Part shown: positions 35,920 to 46,628 of the stretch, one piece after another | How the letters are laid out: every line of letters starts with the position of its first letter | How positions within the stretch are numbered: position 1 is the stretch's first letter | From: Paraglaciecola psychrophila 170 | GTDB taxonomy: Bacteria; Pseudomonadota; Gammaproteobacteria; Enterobacterales; Alteromonadaceae | Length of the DNA stretch: 64,000 bases | Direction of reading: 5' to 3' | Assembly (NCBI RefSeq): GCF_000347635.1 | Contig: NC_020514.1 | Span: 2,728,001-2,792,000 of the forward strand | Position numbers and translations under genes: made by a program | The notes under the pieces: generated by a model | The model's database searches: none | What the model was told of the DNA's origin: nothing | The model's input: only the letters and a program-made list of their open reading frames with translations

Positions 35920-36927
35920 TTATATAGAATCCACGATCTCCCTGATCACTTTTGGCCCTTGGTAGATCAAAGATGTGTACAGTTGGATCAAATTTGATCC
36001 AGCGTTGATCCTGGCTTTTGCTGACTCAGCGGAATGAATACCCCCTACCCCTATAACCGTTATCCTACCTGCGATCGATTCGACCAGCTTCTCAGTCACA
36101 GCAAGGCTTTTAGCGTTTAGTACTGCGCCACTCAGACCTCCCATTTCTTCTGAATATTTCTGTCCTAGGACTTCGGTTCTATCTAGAGTAGTGTTGGTTG
36201 CAATAACGCCGTCGATCTGTGCGTTGATCAAGGAATTTGACATGTCGACAATTTCTTGGTCTGAAAGATCAGGTGCGATCTTTATGAGGATCGGTACATA
36301 TTTAGCATACTGTGTGGCTAATAATTTTTGTTCATTCTTAAGACCTGCTAACAGCGCATCTAGAGCTTGCCCATGTTGTAAGTTCCGTAATCCTGGGGTG
36401 TTGGGTGAAGAGATATTAACGGTAATATAACTGGCATAGTTGTAAACTTTACGTAGGCAAATTAGGTAGTCATTCAGTGCCTGCTCTTCTGGTGTATCTT
36501 TATTTTTACCAATATTGATGCCTAAGATACCCGTGTATTTTGCGTTCTTAACGTTTTCAATTAAATTGTCTACTCCCTTATTATTAAAACCCATACGATT
36601 AATAATGGCCTGCCCTTTAGGTAATCGAAACATTCTAGGTTTGTCATTACCAAGTTGAGGTTTAGGGGTGACGGTTCCGATTTCAATATAACCAAAACCC
36701 ATGGCTGCGAATGCATCAATGCATTCTCCGTTTTTATCTAAACCTGCGGCTAGTCCAACAGGATTTTTAAACGTTAACCCCAACGCTTGCACCGGTTTTT
36801 CAGCTAAGTTTTGTTTGTATACACAATTTAGAAGGTTGTGTTGAGTGCGCTTCAGCCAGTTAATAGTAAGGTCATGGCTCCACTCAGGATCTTGGGTGAA
36901 CAATAATTTTTGAATGATGGAATACAT
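35920..36927 (-). CDS. pyrD: Dihydroorotate dehydrogenase (quinone), class 2
   Basis: 335 residues: an N-terminal helical membrane-binding segment (LLFTQDPEWSHDLTINWLKR), then a TIM barrel with FKNPVGLAAGLDKNGE, GFGYIEIGTVTPKPQLGNDKPRMFRL, the catalytic-Ser loop YITVNISSPNTPGLRNLQ and IGVGGIHSAESA. It oxidises dihydroorotate to orotate with FMN and passes electrons to quinone. The pyrD-zapC order matches E. coli. Confidence 0.96.
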   Translation of the reverse strand: MYSIIQKLLFTQDPEWSHDLTINWLKRTQHNLLNCVYKQNLAEKPVQALGLTFKNPVGLAAGLDKNGECIDAFAAMGFGYIEIGTVTPKPQLGNDKPRMFRLPKGQAIINRMGFNNKGVDNLIENVKNAKYTGILGINIGKNKDTPEEQALNDYLICLRKVYNYASYITVNISSPNTPGLRNLQHGQALDALLAGLKNEQKLLATQYAKYVPILIKIAPDLSDQEIVDMSNSLINAQIDGVIATNTTLDRTEVLGQKYSEEMGGLSGAVLNAKSLAVTEKLVESIAGRITVIGVGGIHSAESAKARINAGSNLIQLYTSLIYQGPKVIREIVDSI

Positions 36928-36944
36928 AATTTCTCTTTAATCAT

Positions 36945-36980
36945 AAAAAAGCCCTGGAACGTATTAACGAAAACCAGGGC
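36945..36980 (-). terminator. Terminator downstream of the NAD-GDH gene
   Basis: GCCCTGG (36951-36957) and CCAGGGC (36974-36980) form a stem; on the minus strand it is followed by TTTTTTATGA. It lies 40 bp after the GDH stop and just upstream of pyrD, which therefore needs its own promoter here. Confidence 0.8.
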
Positions 36981-37019
36981 ATTGTTAAATATAAGGGCTA
37001 AAATAGATAAGCCCTATTG

Positions 37020-40000
37020 TCAGTTGTTGGCGTTGATGCACAGCAGCATTAACTCCCTAAGGGCAACTGAAAACTTAGCAAACTCATGTGTACTACTGGT
37101 TTTAAATTCAGACATCATATGATACCAGCGATCGAGTAGAACTTGGTTATTGAGCATCCAATTATTTAGAATTGATTCTGCGTCTTTATTCTTTGGATCG
37201 GATGCTAACAACACTGCAGTAATCGATCTTTGCTGCCAATCGAGCTCTTCGCGATACGAAGCCCGCGCTAATGCTTGCCAATGATTACTCACTGCTTGAC
37301 CATCAATTTGAGACAAGAACCAATGTAATTCAAGTTTTGAACCTAATTTAAAGTATAAATTAGAGACCAGTTTTATATCGCGTTTATCAGATTCTGCAAC
37401 TTGAGCTAAGTCCATACAAGGGAACATATTGCTAAGTGACGAAACGCGGTATGCAATTGAATCTGGTACACCAGCATTTTTCAGTGCACGGGTAGCGCTT
37501 TCAAGTTGTTCATATTCGCTTTCTACCAAATAATCCTGAATATTCGCGAACAAGTCATCGAAAGTAGAACGATAACTGTCAATTGAATCTTGAATACTTA
37601 AGGTCTTAATACCGTGACGCAGATACCATCTAGATGCACGACGTAAGGTTCTTCGCATGCTGTCGAGCATACGTAATTGCACTTCTGAGGATACTTTATT
37701 GTCTAAATTCTCGATCTCTTCCCACAAACTTTGCATCCCAAAAATGCCTTTAACTACAGAATAAGCTGTGGCTACCTCATCAACTCCAGCCCCTGTTTCT
37801 TCTTGGATCCTAAAGACATAGTTCATGCCCATATCGTTAATGATATTATTAGTTAATTTTGTAGCAATGATCTCGCTTCTAAGCGGGTGCAGCTGCATCT
37901 GCGCAGAAAAGTTTTCTTGAAGCTTTTTAGGGAAAGCTTCAATTAATAATTTTCCGTGATATGGATTATCAGTAATCGAAGCGACATTAAATTTCTCTTT
38001 CATAACCATTTTTCCATAAGCAATCAGTACTGATAACTCAGGTCTGGTTAAACCTGAAGACTTCGCTAGTCTTTCAGAAATCTCATCATCGGCAGGAATA
38101 AATTCTAGTTCTCTGTTTAAGTACCCTTCACGTTCTAAACCATGGATAAAACGTAACTGCTCTCTTAATTGACCTACTCCACCTAATGCAGAGATGGATA
38201 TGGACTCGGTTTGACGGTAACAATCTTGAATAACCAACTCACCCACTTCATCCGTCATTTCATAAAGTATTTTGTTGCGTTGTTTAATCGTTAAATCACC
38301 CGCATTCACTAAAGAGTTAAGGAGAATCTTGATGTTAACTTCATTGTCTGAACAATCCACCCCACCCACATTATCAACAAAATCGGTGTTTACCTTACCT
38401 CCATTTGCTGCAAATTCTATACGTCCAAGTTGTGTTGCGCCTAAGTTTCCACCTTCACCAATTATTTTTGCCTGTAATTGATTACCATTAACTCGTACGT
38501 CATCATTGGCACGATCACCTACCTGAGCATGAGTTTCTTTGGTGCTTTTAAGATAAGTACCAATACCCCCATTCCAGAGTAAATCAACAGGCATTTTTAG
38601 AACGTTATGAATAAGTTCATTCGGTGTCATACTTTGCTGTTTAGTGCCCAGCCACTTTTTCATTTCTGGTGTTAGTTTAATTGATTTAGCCGAACGACTA
38701 AAAATATCTCCACCTTTTGAGATAAGCGTTCTGTCATAATCGTCCCAGCTCAGAGAAGGATTTTCAAATAATCGATTTCTTTCTTTATATGAGGTCTCAA
38801 TATTTGGACTAGGGTCAAAAAAGATATGTAAATGGTTAAAAGCACAAATTAATTTAGTGTGTGAGGATAACAACATACCGTTTCCAAACACATCACCCGC
38901 CATATCGCCTATTGCGACACAACTAAAATCTGTAGTTTGACAATCTATATCCATTTCTCTGAAATGACGTTTAACAGATTCCCAGGCGCCTTTTGCGGTA
39001 ATTCCCATTTTTTTATGGTCGTAACCAATACTGCCGCCAGAGGCAAACGCATCACCTAACCAAAAATTGAACTCGTCAGAAATACTGTTCGCAATATCTG
39101 AGAACGTTGCTGTTCCCTTATCTGCAGCTACAACCAAATAAGCGTCATCTTCATCTAACCTGACCACATCTTTTGGATGAACAACCTTACCTTCAACTAT
39201 GTTATCGGTGATATCCAATAAGCTTCGGATGAATATTTTGTAACATTCTTGGCCTTCTTTTTGAAACGCTTCTCGGCCCTGATCCATAGGTAAGCTTTTA
39301 CAAACAAATCCACCTTTGGCTCCAACTGGCACAATCACAGTATTTTTAACTTGTTGGGCTTTAACTAGGCCTAAAATTTCTGTTCTAAAATCTTCTTGTC
39401 TATCTGACCAACGTAATCCACCTCGTGCTACTTTGCCGCCTCTTAGATGGACACCTTCGACTCGAGGTGAGTATACAAAGATTTCAAATTTTGGTCGAGG
39501 TAATGGCATCTCTGGTATAAGTTCAGGTAACATTTTGTATGAAATATAAGGTTTTTGATTACCCAATTCATCTTTTTGATAAAAGTTGGTGCGAAGTGTG
39601 GCCAAAATCAAATCCAAGTAACGACGAATAATCCTGTCGTCATCTAAATTAGAAACGTTGTCTAATTGTTCTTTAATAGTGATAAGCGTTGTATCTTCAA
39701 TCTTGCTACTACGCTTAACTTTTGGGTCAAATTTTTGATGAAATAATTGAACCAGCAAAGTAGCGATTTTTGGATAGTTTGCTAAGGTGTTTGCAATGTA
39801 ATCACGACTAAAGGATGTACCTATTTGACGCATATATTTTGCGTAAGAACGCAAGATAGTTACATTCCTGCCAGTTAGCCCTGCACCTAAAACTAAACGG
39901 TTAAACGGGTCATCTTCTAAAGCCTTGTACCATACCTCTGAAAACGCTGTTTGAAACAACATCTGTGCTTGCCCCATATCCATATCATTACTGGTATTAT

Positions 40001-41858
40001 GTAGCATCGAGAAATCCATGATCCAGTTAACTTTTTCTTCATTAGGACTTATCTTAAAAGGACTTTCATCTATGACACGTAAACCAAAATTTTCAAGCAT
40101 AGGCAATACTGCAGACAAATGGATAGGCTCATTCTTATGAAATAGTTTTAACCTAACGGCTTTGCTTTCAGGCCCTTCCTCTTGAGGTCTGTAGAACAAC
40201 ATGTCTAAAGTATGTTCAGTATTGAGTAACTCGAGTTTTTCGATATCTACTAATGCAGCACTAGGCAAATTGTATTCTTTATAACTGCTAGGAAAGGCAT
40301 TGACATATCTCTGTTCAAGTCTTTTACCTTTAGCTTCGCCATGATTATTACGAATAGTGTTGGCTAATCTGTCATCCCAGCTTTTATTCAATTCGATGAT
40401 GTTTTTTTCGATATCCTTCACATTATATTCCGCGTTATTGTTTTTCACTCTGGCAATGTAATGCGTTCTCGCATATACAGACTCTGAAAAATAAGTGGTA
40501 AATTCAACCTCTTCTTCACTAGCAAATGATTTTTTTAACAGTACCTGAGTGTCTTTTCGCAACTGAGTGTTGTAGCGCTCTCTAGGTACAAACACCATGC
40601 ATGACACAAAACGGCCGAACACATCCTTGCGTGCAAATAGTCTAGAAATACCTCGCTCTTGCATTTGAAAAATGCCTAATACAATCTTTCCGAGTTCTTT
40701 TACACTGCCTTGCAATAATTCATCTCGAGGATAGGTTTCAATAATATTTAGAAATGCTTTATGTCCATGTGAGCCAGGATCAAAACCAGACAATTCAGAA
40801 ATCGCATCAATTTTTTCCTGTAATACGGGTAATTGTGTTGCACTGCTATTATAAAATGAAGCTGAATATAATCCGATAAATCGGTCTTCACCGATAACTT
40901 TACCTGCTTCATCAAAACGCTTAATGCCTACGTAATCTAAATAAGCAGGTCGATGAACTCTAGAGCGTGAATTAGTTTTAGTTAGCATTAATGGATTTTT
41001 ACTTAATGCTTCTTCTCTAGCTGAAGGGGGAATATTCGACAAAATTCTATCACGATTAGTTTTTGAGTTTTTCATTAAGCCTAGACTGGAATCATTATCG
41101 GCTACCCAACGGTAATCCCCTTTTATCCCTTTGGCACTATACGAACGGTATCCCATTAATGTGAAATTATGATCATTAAGCCATGCCAAAAATGTTTCAG
41201 TTTGTTTTTTTTGCTCTACCGAAATGGGACAGTAACTGGTTTTAAATTCCTCAATAATAGTGCGTAAACGGGTTCGCATAGGTTGCCAATCTTGCACAGC
41301 CATAGAAACATCATTCACCACTGACATCAGCTCATCCTTAAGTTGCTCTAAAGCAAGTTTTGATGTTTGTCGGTCTACCTCAATCAGGAATACAGTTTGT
41401 CTGAGAACTTCTTTCTTTTTATTATTTGAATTTTCAAAGGAAACAAATGTATGTTGTTCATCTCGCATCAGTCCAATAGGACAATGCAATAACAAGTGCG
41501 CTGTTATTCCCATTTTATTCAGTGCCATTCGCACTGAATCCACTAAAAATGGCATATCCGTAACAATGATTTCTACGATAGTATGCGTTGATTGCCAACC
41601 ATGTTTACTGATGGCTGGATTAAAAGCGCGAATAAATGGTGCATCACCTTGATAATCCACAAACTGATTCCACAAACTCAAGGTTGCACCATACAGGTTG
41701 TCCTCAGTGCGATTATCTAAATCATCATGAGCAATATTCTTGAAGAGTATTTTGGAGAAATTTGTGACCTGTTCAATTCGATCAGGCGCGACCTTTTTAT
41801 TAATTAGTTGATAGACATTTTCAAGTAGAACTGAATGTTGGTTATCTGCAACCGTCAT
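37020..41858 (-). CDS. NAD-specific glutamate dehydrogenase, large (about 180 kDa) type
   Basis: 1612 residues, the size of the GDH-180 family of Streptomyces, Pseudomonas and Shewanella. The long N-terminal half holds ACT-like regulatory segments (for example THTIVEIIVTDMPFLVDSVRMALNKMGI). The catalytic core at about 820-1150 has RGGKVARGGLRWSDRQEDFRTEILGL, VPVGAKGGFV and GDMAGDVFGNGML, and the C-terminal domain is helical. It deaminates glutamate to 2-oxoglutarate, chiefly for catabolism. It is monocistronic with its own terminator. Confidence 0.95.
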   Translation of the reverse strand: MTVADNQHSVLLENVYQLINKKVAPDRIEQVTNFSKILFKNIAHDDLDNRTEDNLYGATLSLWNQFVDYQGDAPFIRAFNPAISKHGWQSTHTIVEIIVTDMPFLVDSVRMALNKMGITAHLLLHCPIGLMRDEQHTFVSFENSNNKKKEVLRQTVFLIEVDRQTSKLALEQLKDELMSVVNDVSMAVQDWQPMRTRLRTIIEEFKTSYCPISVEQKKQTETFLAWLNDHNFTLMGYRSYSAKGIKGDYRWVADNDSSLGLMKNSKTNRDRILSNIPPSAREEALSKNPLMLTKTNSRSRVHRPAYLDYVGIKRFDEAGKVIGEDRFIGLYSASFYNSSATQLPVLQEKIDAISELSGFDPGSHGHKAFLNIIETYPRDELLQGSVKELGKIVLGIFQMQERGISRLFARKDVFGRFVSCMVFVPRERYNTQLRKDTQVLLKKSFASEEEVEFTTYFSESVYARTHYIARVKNNNAEYNVKDIEKNIIELNKSWDDRLANTIRNNHGEAKGKRLEQRYVNAFPSSYKEYNLPSAALVDIEKLELLNTEHTLDMLFYRPQEEGPESKAVRLKLFHKNEPIHLSAVLPMLENFGLRVIDESPFKISPNEEKVNWIMDFSMLHNTSNDMDMGQAQMLFQTAFSEVWYKALEDDPFNRLVLGAGLTGRNVTILRSYAKYMRQIGTSFSRDYIANTLANYPKIATLLVQLFHQKFDPKVKRSSKIEDTTLITIKEQLDNVSNLDDDRIIRRYLDLILATLRTNFYQKDELGNQKPYISYKMLPELIPEMPLPRPKFEIFVYSPRVEGVHLRGGKVARGGLRWSDRQEDFRTEILGLVKAQQVKNTVIVPVGAKGGFVCKSLPMDQGREAFQKEGQECYKIFIRSLLDITDNIVEGKVVHPKDVVRLDEDDAYLVVAADKGTATFSDIANSISDEFNFWLGDAFASGGSIGYDHKKMGITAKGAWESVKRHFREMDIDCQTTDFSCVAIGDMAGDVFGNGMLLSSHTKLICAFNHLHIFFDPSPNIETSYKERNRLFENPSLSWDDYDRTLISKGGDIFSRSAKSIKLTPEMKKWLGTKQQSMTPNELIHNVLKMPVDLLWNGGIGTYLKSTKETHAQVGDRANDDVRVNGNQLQAKIIGEGGNLGATQLGRIEFAANGGKVNTDFVDNVGGVDCSDNEVNIKILLNSLVNAGDLTIKQRNKILYEMTDEVGELVIQDCYRQTESISISALGGVGQLREQLRFIHGLEREGYLNRELEFIPADDEISERLAKSSGLTRPELSVLIAYGKMVMKEKFNVASITDNPYHGKLLIEAFPKKLQENFSAQMQLHPLRSEIIATKLTNNIINDMGMNYVFRIQEETGAGVDEVATAYSVVKGIFGMQSLWEEIENLDNKVSSEVQLRMLDSMRRTLRRASRWYLRHGIKTLSIQDSIDSYRSTFDDLFANIQDYLVESEYEQLESATRALKNAGVPDSIAYRVSSLSNMFPCMDLAQVAESDKRDIKLVSNLYFKLGSKLELHWFLSQIDGQAVSNHWQALARASYREELDWQQRSITAVLLASDPKNKDAESILNNWMLNNQVLLDRWYHMMSEFKTSSTHEFAKFSVALRELMLLCINANN

Positions 41859-42074
41859 GTTTTTACCTATTATTTATAACTTGTTAGTAGTAGGAAAATT
41901 TATAGTTACCGAGCAGGCTAACCTTATTGATATTAGCCATACTAGATTAGACAAAAGACTGACATATATACAGTTTTTTGTATTTTATCTCTTATTCTCG
42001 CTAATATAATCACGCAATAAAAGACTTATATTTACTTAGTTTTAACAAAATTCATAGGTATGCATATTGAGCGC

Positions 42075-42103
42075 ATAAAAAAGACCCATATGGGCCTTTA
42101 AGG
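42075..42103 (-). terminator. Terminator after DUF2835/pepN
   Basis: A stem built on CCCATATGGG (42085-42094) with flanking purine/pyrimidine pairs is followed on the minus strand by TCTTTTTTAT. It lies about 50 bp after the DUF2835 stop. Confidence 0.75.
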
Positions 42104-42154
42104 TATCAATTCATTAAATACTTATGCAAATTATTTTTACAAGCATTTGGGAAG

Positions 42155-42376
42155 TTATGTAATTTTTTCAAAACTCATAATTTTGTTATTTTCATCAATC
42201 ATCAATCTAAATCTACCTTTGATTCCAATTGGACTGACGTGAAGTCGTAAGTTTCTGACGGGCAATTGGATACTTTTGCCGTTGTCATCTCTAATGATAA
42301 CGCTATTGATGCCGGGAATATAAAGTCGCTCGCACAAGTCGTATTTGAGCGACAAGGTAAAATAAAAAGTCTGCAT
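42155..42376 (-). CDS. DUF2835 protein
   Basis: 73 residues: FYFTLSLKYDLCERLYIPGINSVIIRDDNGKSIQLPVRNLRLHVSPIGIKGRFRLMID. This matches the compact all-beta DUF2835 family (often annotated YajD-like or topoisomerase II-like by error). Function unknown. It follows pepN by about 30 bp and ends in the shared terminator, so it is co-transcribed with pepN. Confidence 0.8.
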   Translation of the reverse strand: MQTFYFTLSLKYDLCERLYIPGINSVIIRDDNGKSIQLPVRNLRLHVSPIGIKGRFRLMIDENNKIMSFEKIT

Positions 42377-42407
42377 TTTTATGTTCTTAGTCTACGCTCA
42401 ATGGCCT

Positions 42408-45017
42408 CTAGGGCAAACTTTTGGATATTTTCTCAAATAAGTCTTTACTCAACCCCTTTGTATCACCGATACGCATAAGTTGAAGCTGCATAAGTTGTTG
42501 CCTAGTTTTATCGACTTTTTGCCACTGTATTAAAGGTGTGATAATACGAGCTGCAATTTGGGGGTTAACCTCGTTTAATTTGATCAGATAATCAGCTACA
42601 AATTTATACCCGGTACCATCGATATTGTGAAATCCAGCCACATTAAAAAAACAAAAGGTGCCGATTAACGCTCGAACCCTATTTGGATTATTAATAGTGA
42701 ATCGGCTGTGCCCCATCAATATGCTAATTCGAGCAAGTATATCTGAACGATCGGTATTAGCATGTAACGCAAACCATTTATCTAAGACTAGTGGGTCAGC
42801 ATGCCATTTTTGCTCAAAGGCTAACATCAGTCTTTCAAATAAGTCCAAGTCGCCTAATTGTGCTGCTCCTAATACGCCAAGGGAGTCAGTCATATTATCT
42901 GCGTTATTAAATTGCTGAGTGAGTAATTGTTCAACATCAGGTTGTGCAGACAACGTTAAATACTTTAACGCAAGATTCTGCATTTTTCTTTGTTCTACTT
43001 GCTGAGACTGATAAGCATAAGGTTGTTTTTCAAAAGCCGAATAATGGCTCAACCAGTTTGCTTGAAATGTTTGCGCTAATGCCTTAAATAATTGTTTTCT
43101 TGATTGATTTAATGCGTCAATATTGACTGTGTCCAATTGTTGAAACAAAGTTTCAAAACTAGGTAAGGTCAGTATTTCAGCTTTTAATGCCAACGATATA
43201 TCCTTAGACTCGATGATGGGTTCAAACATCGCGATTGTTTCAGCGATTGATGTTGTTTGCTGCAGTTCGGTTTTACCCGCTAAATTATGGATACAATTAC
43301 TAAATAATTGTTGCCCTGCATCCCAACGAGCAAATTCATCAGGAGAGCCTAACATAACATTGCCTAACTGCTGCTGGGTGTAAGGATAATCCACTTTAAC
43401 AGGCGCACTAAAACCATGAAGCAATGAGGGGATAGGCTTTGACTCAACGTTGTAAAATTCTAAACATTGTTGGGTCTCGTTTAACTCTAAAGTCAATTGC
43501 TGTTGATCAGTATCCCCCAAGTTTAAAGATTCAAGTTTATCGTTCAACAGACTAAATTGAATCGGAATGACCAAATTCTGTTTTTCTTTTTGTTCAAAAG
43601 TAGCAATATGCTTCTGTTCAAAGGCAATTCGATAAATTTTTGAAATCGCATCATAAGTGTCAGTAACCACAATTTGAGGGGTACCCGATTGGCTATACCA
43701 ACGCCTAAATTGTGATAAATCTTTATCATTGGCATCTTCCATGGCTTGCACAAAATCATCGCAAGTCACCGCTTGCCCATCAAATCGCTTAAAGTACAGT
43801 TTGATACCTGCTAAAAAACCTGTCTTACTCAACAGTGTAAATAACATTCTGATTACTTCAGAGCCTTTGTCGTAGACTGTCACAGTATAGAAGTTATTCA
43901 TTTCTATCACTTCATCAGGTCTGATAGGATGCGACATAGCACTTGCATCTTCGGCAAACTGACGTTCTCGAATAACTTTGACATTTTGAATACGGTTAAC
44001 AATAGGCGAAGACATGTCAGCACTGAATTGCTGATCACGAAACACAGTTAACCCTTCTTTTAAACTCAATTGAAACCAATCACGGCAAGTCACTCTGTTG
44101 CCAGTCCAGTTATGGAAGTATTCATGTGCGATAACAGCTTCAATATTAAAATAATCTTCATCAGTAGCGGTTTGTGCATCGGCTAACACAAATTTACTGT
44201 TAAATACGTTAAGCCCTTTATTTTCCATGGCCCCCATATTAAAAAAGTCGACAGCAACTATCATGTAAATATCCAGGTCGTACTCAAGACCGAATTCAGT
44301 TTCGTCCCATTTCATGGCCTTTTTAAGTGAGTCAAGTGCGTGTTGTCCTCGACCAAGCATACCTTTATCAACAAATAATTCTAAGGCTATAGTTCTACCT
44401 GACTGAGTAACAAACTTGTCCTCCAAAAGATCAAAATCACCCGCCACTAAGGCAAATAAGTAGCAAGGTTTTTTAAAAGGATCTGACCATTTTATCCAGT
44501 GTTTACCATCACTTAAATCACCCGAGTCGACCTTGTTACCATTAGAAAGTAAAAAGGGAAAATTAACTTTGTCAGCGATAATTTTAACATCATAGGTTGC
44601 AAGTACATCAGGTCTGTCTAGAAAATAAGTGATTTTCCTAAAACCTTCCGCCTCACATTGAGTGCAATACGCGCCAGCTTGAAGGTATAAACCCTCTAAA
44701 CTAGAGTTATCCTTGGGATTAATAATACTTTCAATACGTAATTCAAATGTATCAGTATCAATATCAATTGTAAGTGATGTATCTGTTTGCTGATAATCAG
44801 CAGCCTCAGTGCCATTTATACACACTGAAGATAATTGAATACCTTCGCCATCTAAGATAAGAGGTTTATTATGTGATCCGTTTCTGGTGACCTTTGAAAT
44901 ACAAATCACTTTTGTGGTTGTTTCAATCAAGGTGAATTCTAGATCTACGTGATCAATTAAGAAGTCAGGCTGACGGTAGTCGGCGCGTTTTTTTACTGCA
45001 GGTATAATAGTGGACAT
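42408..45017 (-). CDS. pepN: Aminopeptidase N
   Basis: About 869 residues, an M1 metallopeptidase: substrate motif MGAMENKGLN and zinc motif VIAHEYFHNW with the downstream Glu in LKEGLTVFRDQQ. The C-terminal half is the alpha-helical domain typical of bacterial PepN. It trims N-terminal residues from peptides in the cytosol. I prefer the ATG at 45017 (MSTIIPAVKKRADYRQ), which has GAGG five bases upstream, to the in-frame ATG at 45038. Confidence 0.96.
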   Translation of the reverse strand: MSTIIPAVKKRADYRQPDFLIDHVDLEFTLIETTTKVICISKVTRNGSHNKPLILDGEGIQLSSVCINGTEAADYQQTDTSLTIDIDTDTFELRIESIINPKDNSSLEGLYLQAGAYCTQCEAEGFRKITYFLDRPDVLATYDVKIIADKVNFPFLLSNGNKVDSGDLSDGKHWIKWSDPFKKPCYLFALVAGDFDLLEDKFVTQSGRTIALELFVDKGMLGRGQHALDSLKKAMKWDETEFGLEYDLDIYMIVAVDFFNMGAMENKGLNVFNSKFVLADAQTATDEDYFNIEAVIAHEYFHNWTGNRVTCRDWFQLSLKEGLTVFRDQQFSADMSSPIVNRIQNVKVIRERQFAEDASAMSHPIRPDEVIEMNNFYTVTVYDKGSEVIRMLFTLLSKTGFLAGIKLYFKRFDGQAVTCDDFVQAMEDANDKDLSQFRRWYSQSGTPQIVVTDTYDAISKIYRIAFEQKHIATFEQKEKQNLVIPIQFSLLNDKLESLNLGDTDQQQLTLELNETQQCLEFYNVESKPIPSLLHGFSAPVKVDYPYTQQQLGNVMLGSPDEFARWDAGQQLFSNCIHNLAGKTELQQTTSIAETIAMFEPIIESKDISLALKAEILTLPSFETLFQQLDTVNIDALNQSRKQLFKALAQTFQANWLSHYSAFEKQPYAYQSQQVEQRKMQNLALKYLTLSAQPDVEQLLTQQFNNADNMTDSLGVLGAAQLGDLDLFERLMLAFEQKWHADPLVLDKWFALHANTDRSDILARISILMGHSRFTINNPNRVRALIGTFCFFNVAGFHNIDGTGYKFVADYLIKLNEVNPQIAARIITPLIQWQKVDKTRQQLMQLQLMRIGDTKGLSKDLFEKISKSLP

Positions 45018-45086
45018 CATATCCTCAAAAATGAACAAGATTTAACAGGAGATACTAGACTTGCTGGCAAACAACAAGTCTGCATA

Positions 45087-46575
45087 TTAAACTTTTGTTG
45101 GTAATGGTTCCTGATCAAGTTCAGGAATAGGTATACGTAAGATTTTAATACCTAGGTAAGCATAAATAATAGCTAACACTGGGTTAATCAAATTAAAAAA
45201 GGTATAGAAAATATAATCTAACGGGTTGACGGCCAATACACCGTGCATGTAAACACCACAAGTGTTCCATGGGATCAGTGGAGACGTCAAGGTACCGCCA
45301 TCTTCTAAACTACGGGATAAATTCAATTGATGTAATCCACGCTTTTCGAACTCATTTTTATACATTCTGCCAGGCATCACAATTGCCATATATTGGTCAG
45401 CAGTAATAATATTAGTGCCAATACAGGTTAAAATAGTCCGAGTGATCATATCACCAGCCGACGTAGCGCCTTTCAAAAATGCACTTACTGCTCTTTTAAG
45501 CAGCCCCACTCTTTCTAATACTGCACCAAAGGTCATGGCACACATAATTAACCATATAGTATTCAGCATGCTCGACATTCCACCGCGACTTAATAAATCG
45601 TTTAACGTATCGCTGGGAGTTGAGAAAGATACACCATCAAACAGTGCAGTCCATACCACAACGATTGAACCTCGAAGTGCGCTTACCCCCTCCCCGGCTA
45701 AGCTTGCAATAACTTCAGGTTGGAATATCGCAGCCCATATGCCACCTAATAATGCTCCTATGGCTACTGCTGGAAATGCAGGTACTTTCTTTATAGCCAT
45801 AGTTAACAGTACCAACAAAGGAATCAACATATGCAAACCTAAATTGAACTCTTTTTGCAACAAACTTTGCATCTCTTTGATGCCACTGGATGATTCAGGT
45901 ACATCTGCTCCTAAACCAATCACTACAAATAAAATAAGGGTAATTACAATACTGGGTATTGTTGTCCACAGCATGTATTGGATATGTTCAAACAAATTTG
46001 TACCTGCTATAGCAGGTGCCAAATTAGTCGTTTCTGAAAGTGGTGATATTTTATCACCGAAATAAGCGCCTGAAATTATGGCACCTGCGGTGATTGCATC
46101 TGACATGCCCATACCGATTGACACGCCCATCAGAGCGACTCCCACCGTCGCCGCTGTAGTCCATGAACTACCAATACTCATGGCGACTATGGCACAAATA
46201 AGGCAACTGGCGGCGTAAAACATTGAAGGGTTCAACAGGTCTAAGCCATAATAAATAAGGGTTGGAACGGTACCCGCTAACATCCAAGTACCAATTAATG
46301 AGCCAACAGCCAACAGCCAACAGGATAAGAATGGCACCTAACGAACGAGAAATTCCTTTGATAATGCCTTGCTCAATATCGTCCCAACTGTAACCATTTT
46401 TTAGGCCAATAATAGCTGCAATGCCCATGGCGACCAATAAGGCAATTTGGTTTGGGCCAAAAGAAGAATTATCTTCAAACAAATATACTGAACCACCTAA
46501 CAGAGTGATTAAGATTACAATAGGAATAAGTGCATCAGATAACGATGCTTCTATTTTAGGTTTTTCAATGGTCAT
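45087..46575 (-). pseudogene. nhaC: NhaC-type Na+/H+ antiporter, split by a 7-bp tandem triplication
   Basis: Segment 46575-46168 gives the first helices (LSDALIPIVILITLLGGSVYLF ... NGYSWDDIEQGIIKGISRSLGAILIL) and then runs out of frame. Segment 46337-45087 resumes LAVGSLIGTWMLAGTVPTLIYYGLDLLNP and the rest of the NhaC domain (IGSSWTTAATVGVAL, MSDAITAGAIISGAYFGDK, SPLIPWNTCGVYM). The coding strand has CTGTTGG three times; removing one copy gives ILLAVGSLIGTW in one frame and a protein of normal length, about 493 residues. The triplet lies in a helix-coding region, so the present form should be inactive unless the frame is restored. Confidence 0.85.
46303..46323. repeat. 7-bp tandem repeat (CCAACAG x3) inside nhaC
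   Basis: Three exact units on the plus strand (CTGTTGG on the coding strand). Two units would keep the frame across the antiporter; the third shifts it by +1. This is the same kind of event as the GGCAA triplet in fixL. Confidence 0.8.
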
Positions 46576-46628
46576 AAATAATTACTATCCTGAAAGATCA
46601 AAACGAAGTTGAAAACGATGAAACGGAA

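Noticed and set aside
45415..46065. 216-codon plus-strand frame opposite nhaC
   Set aside because: Antisense shadow of a conserved membrane protein; its sequence shows no domain.
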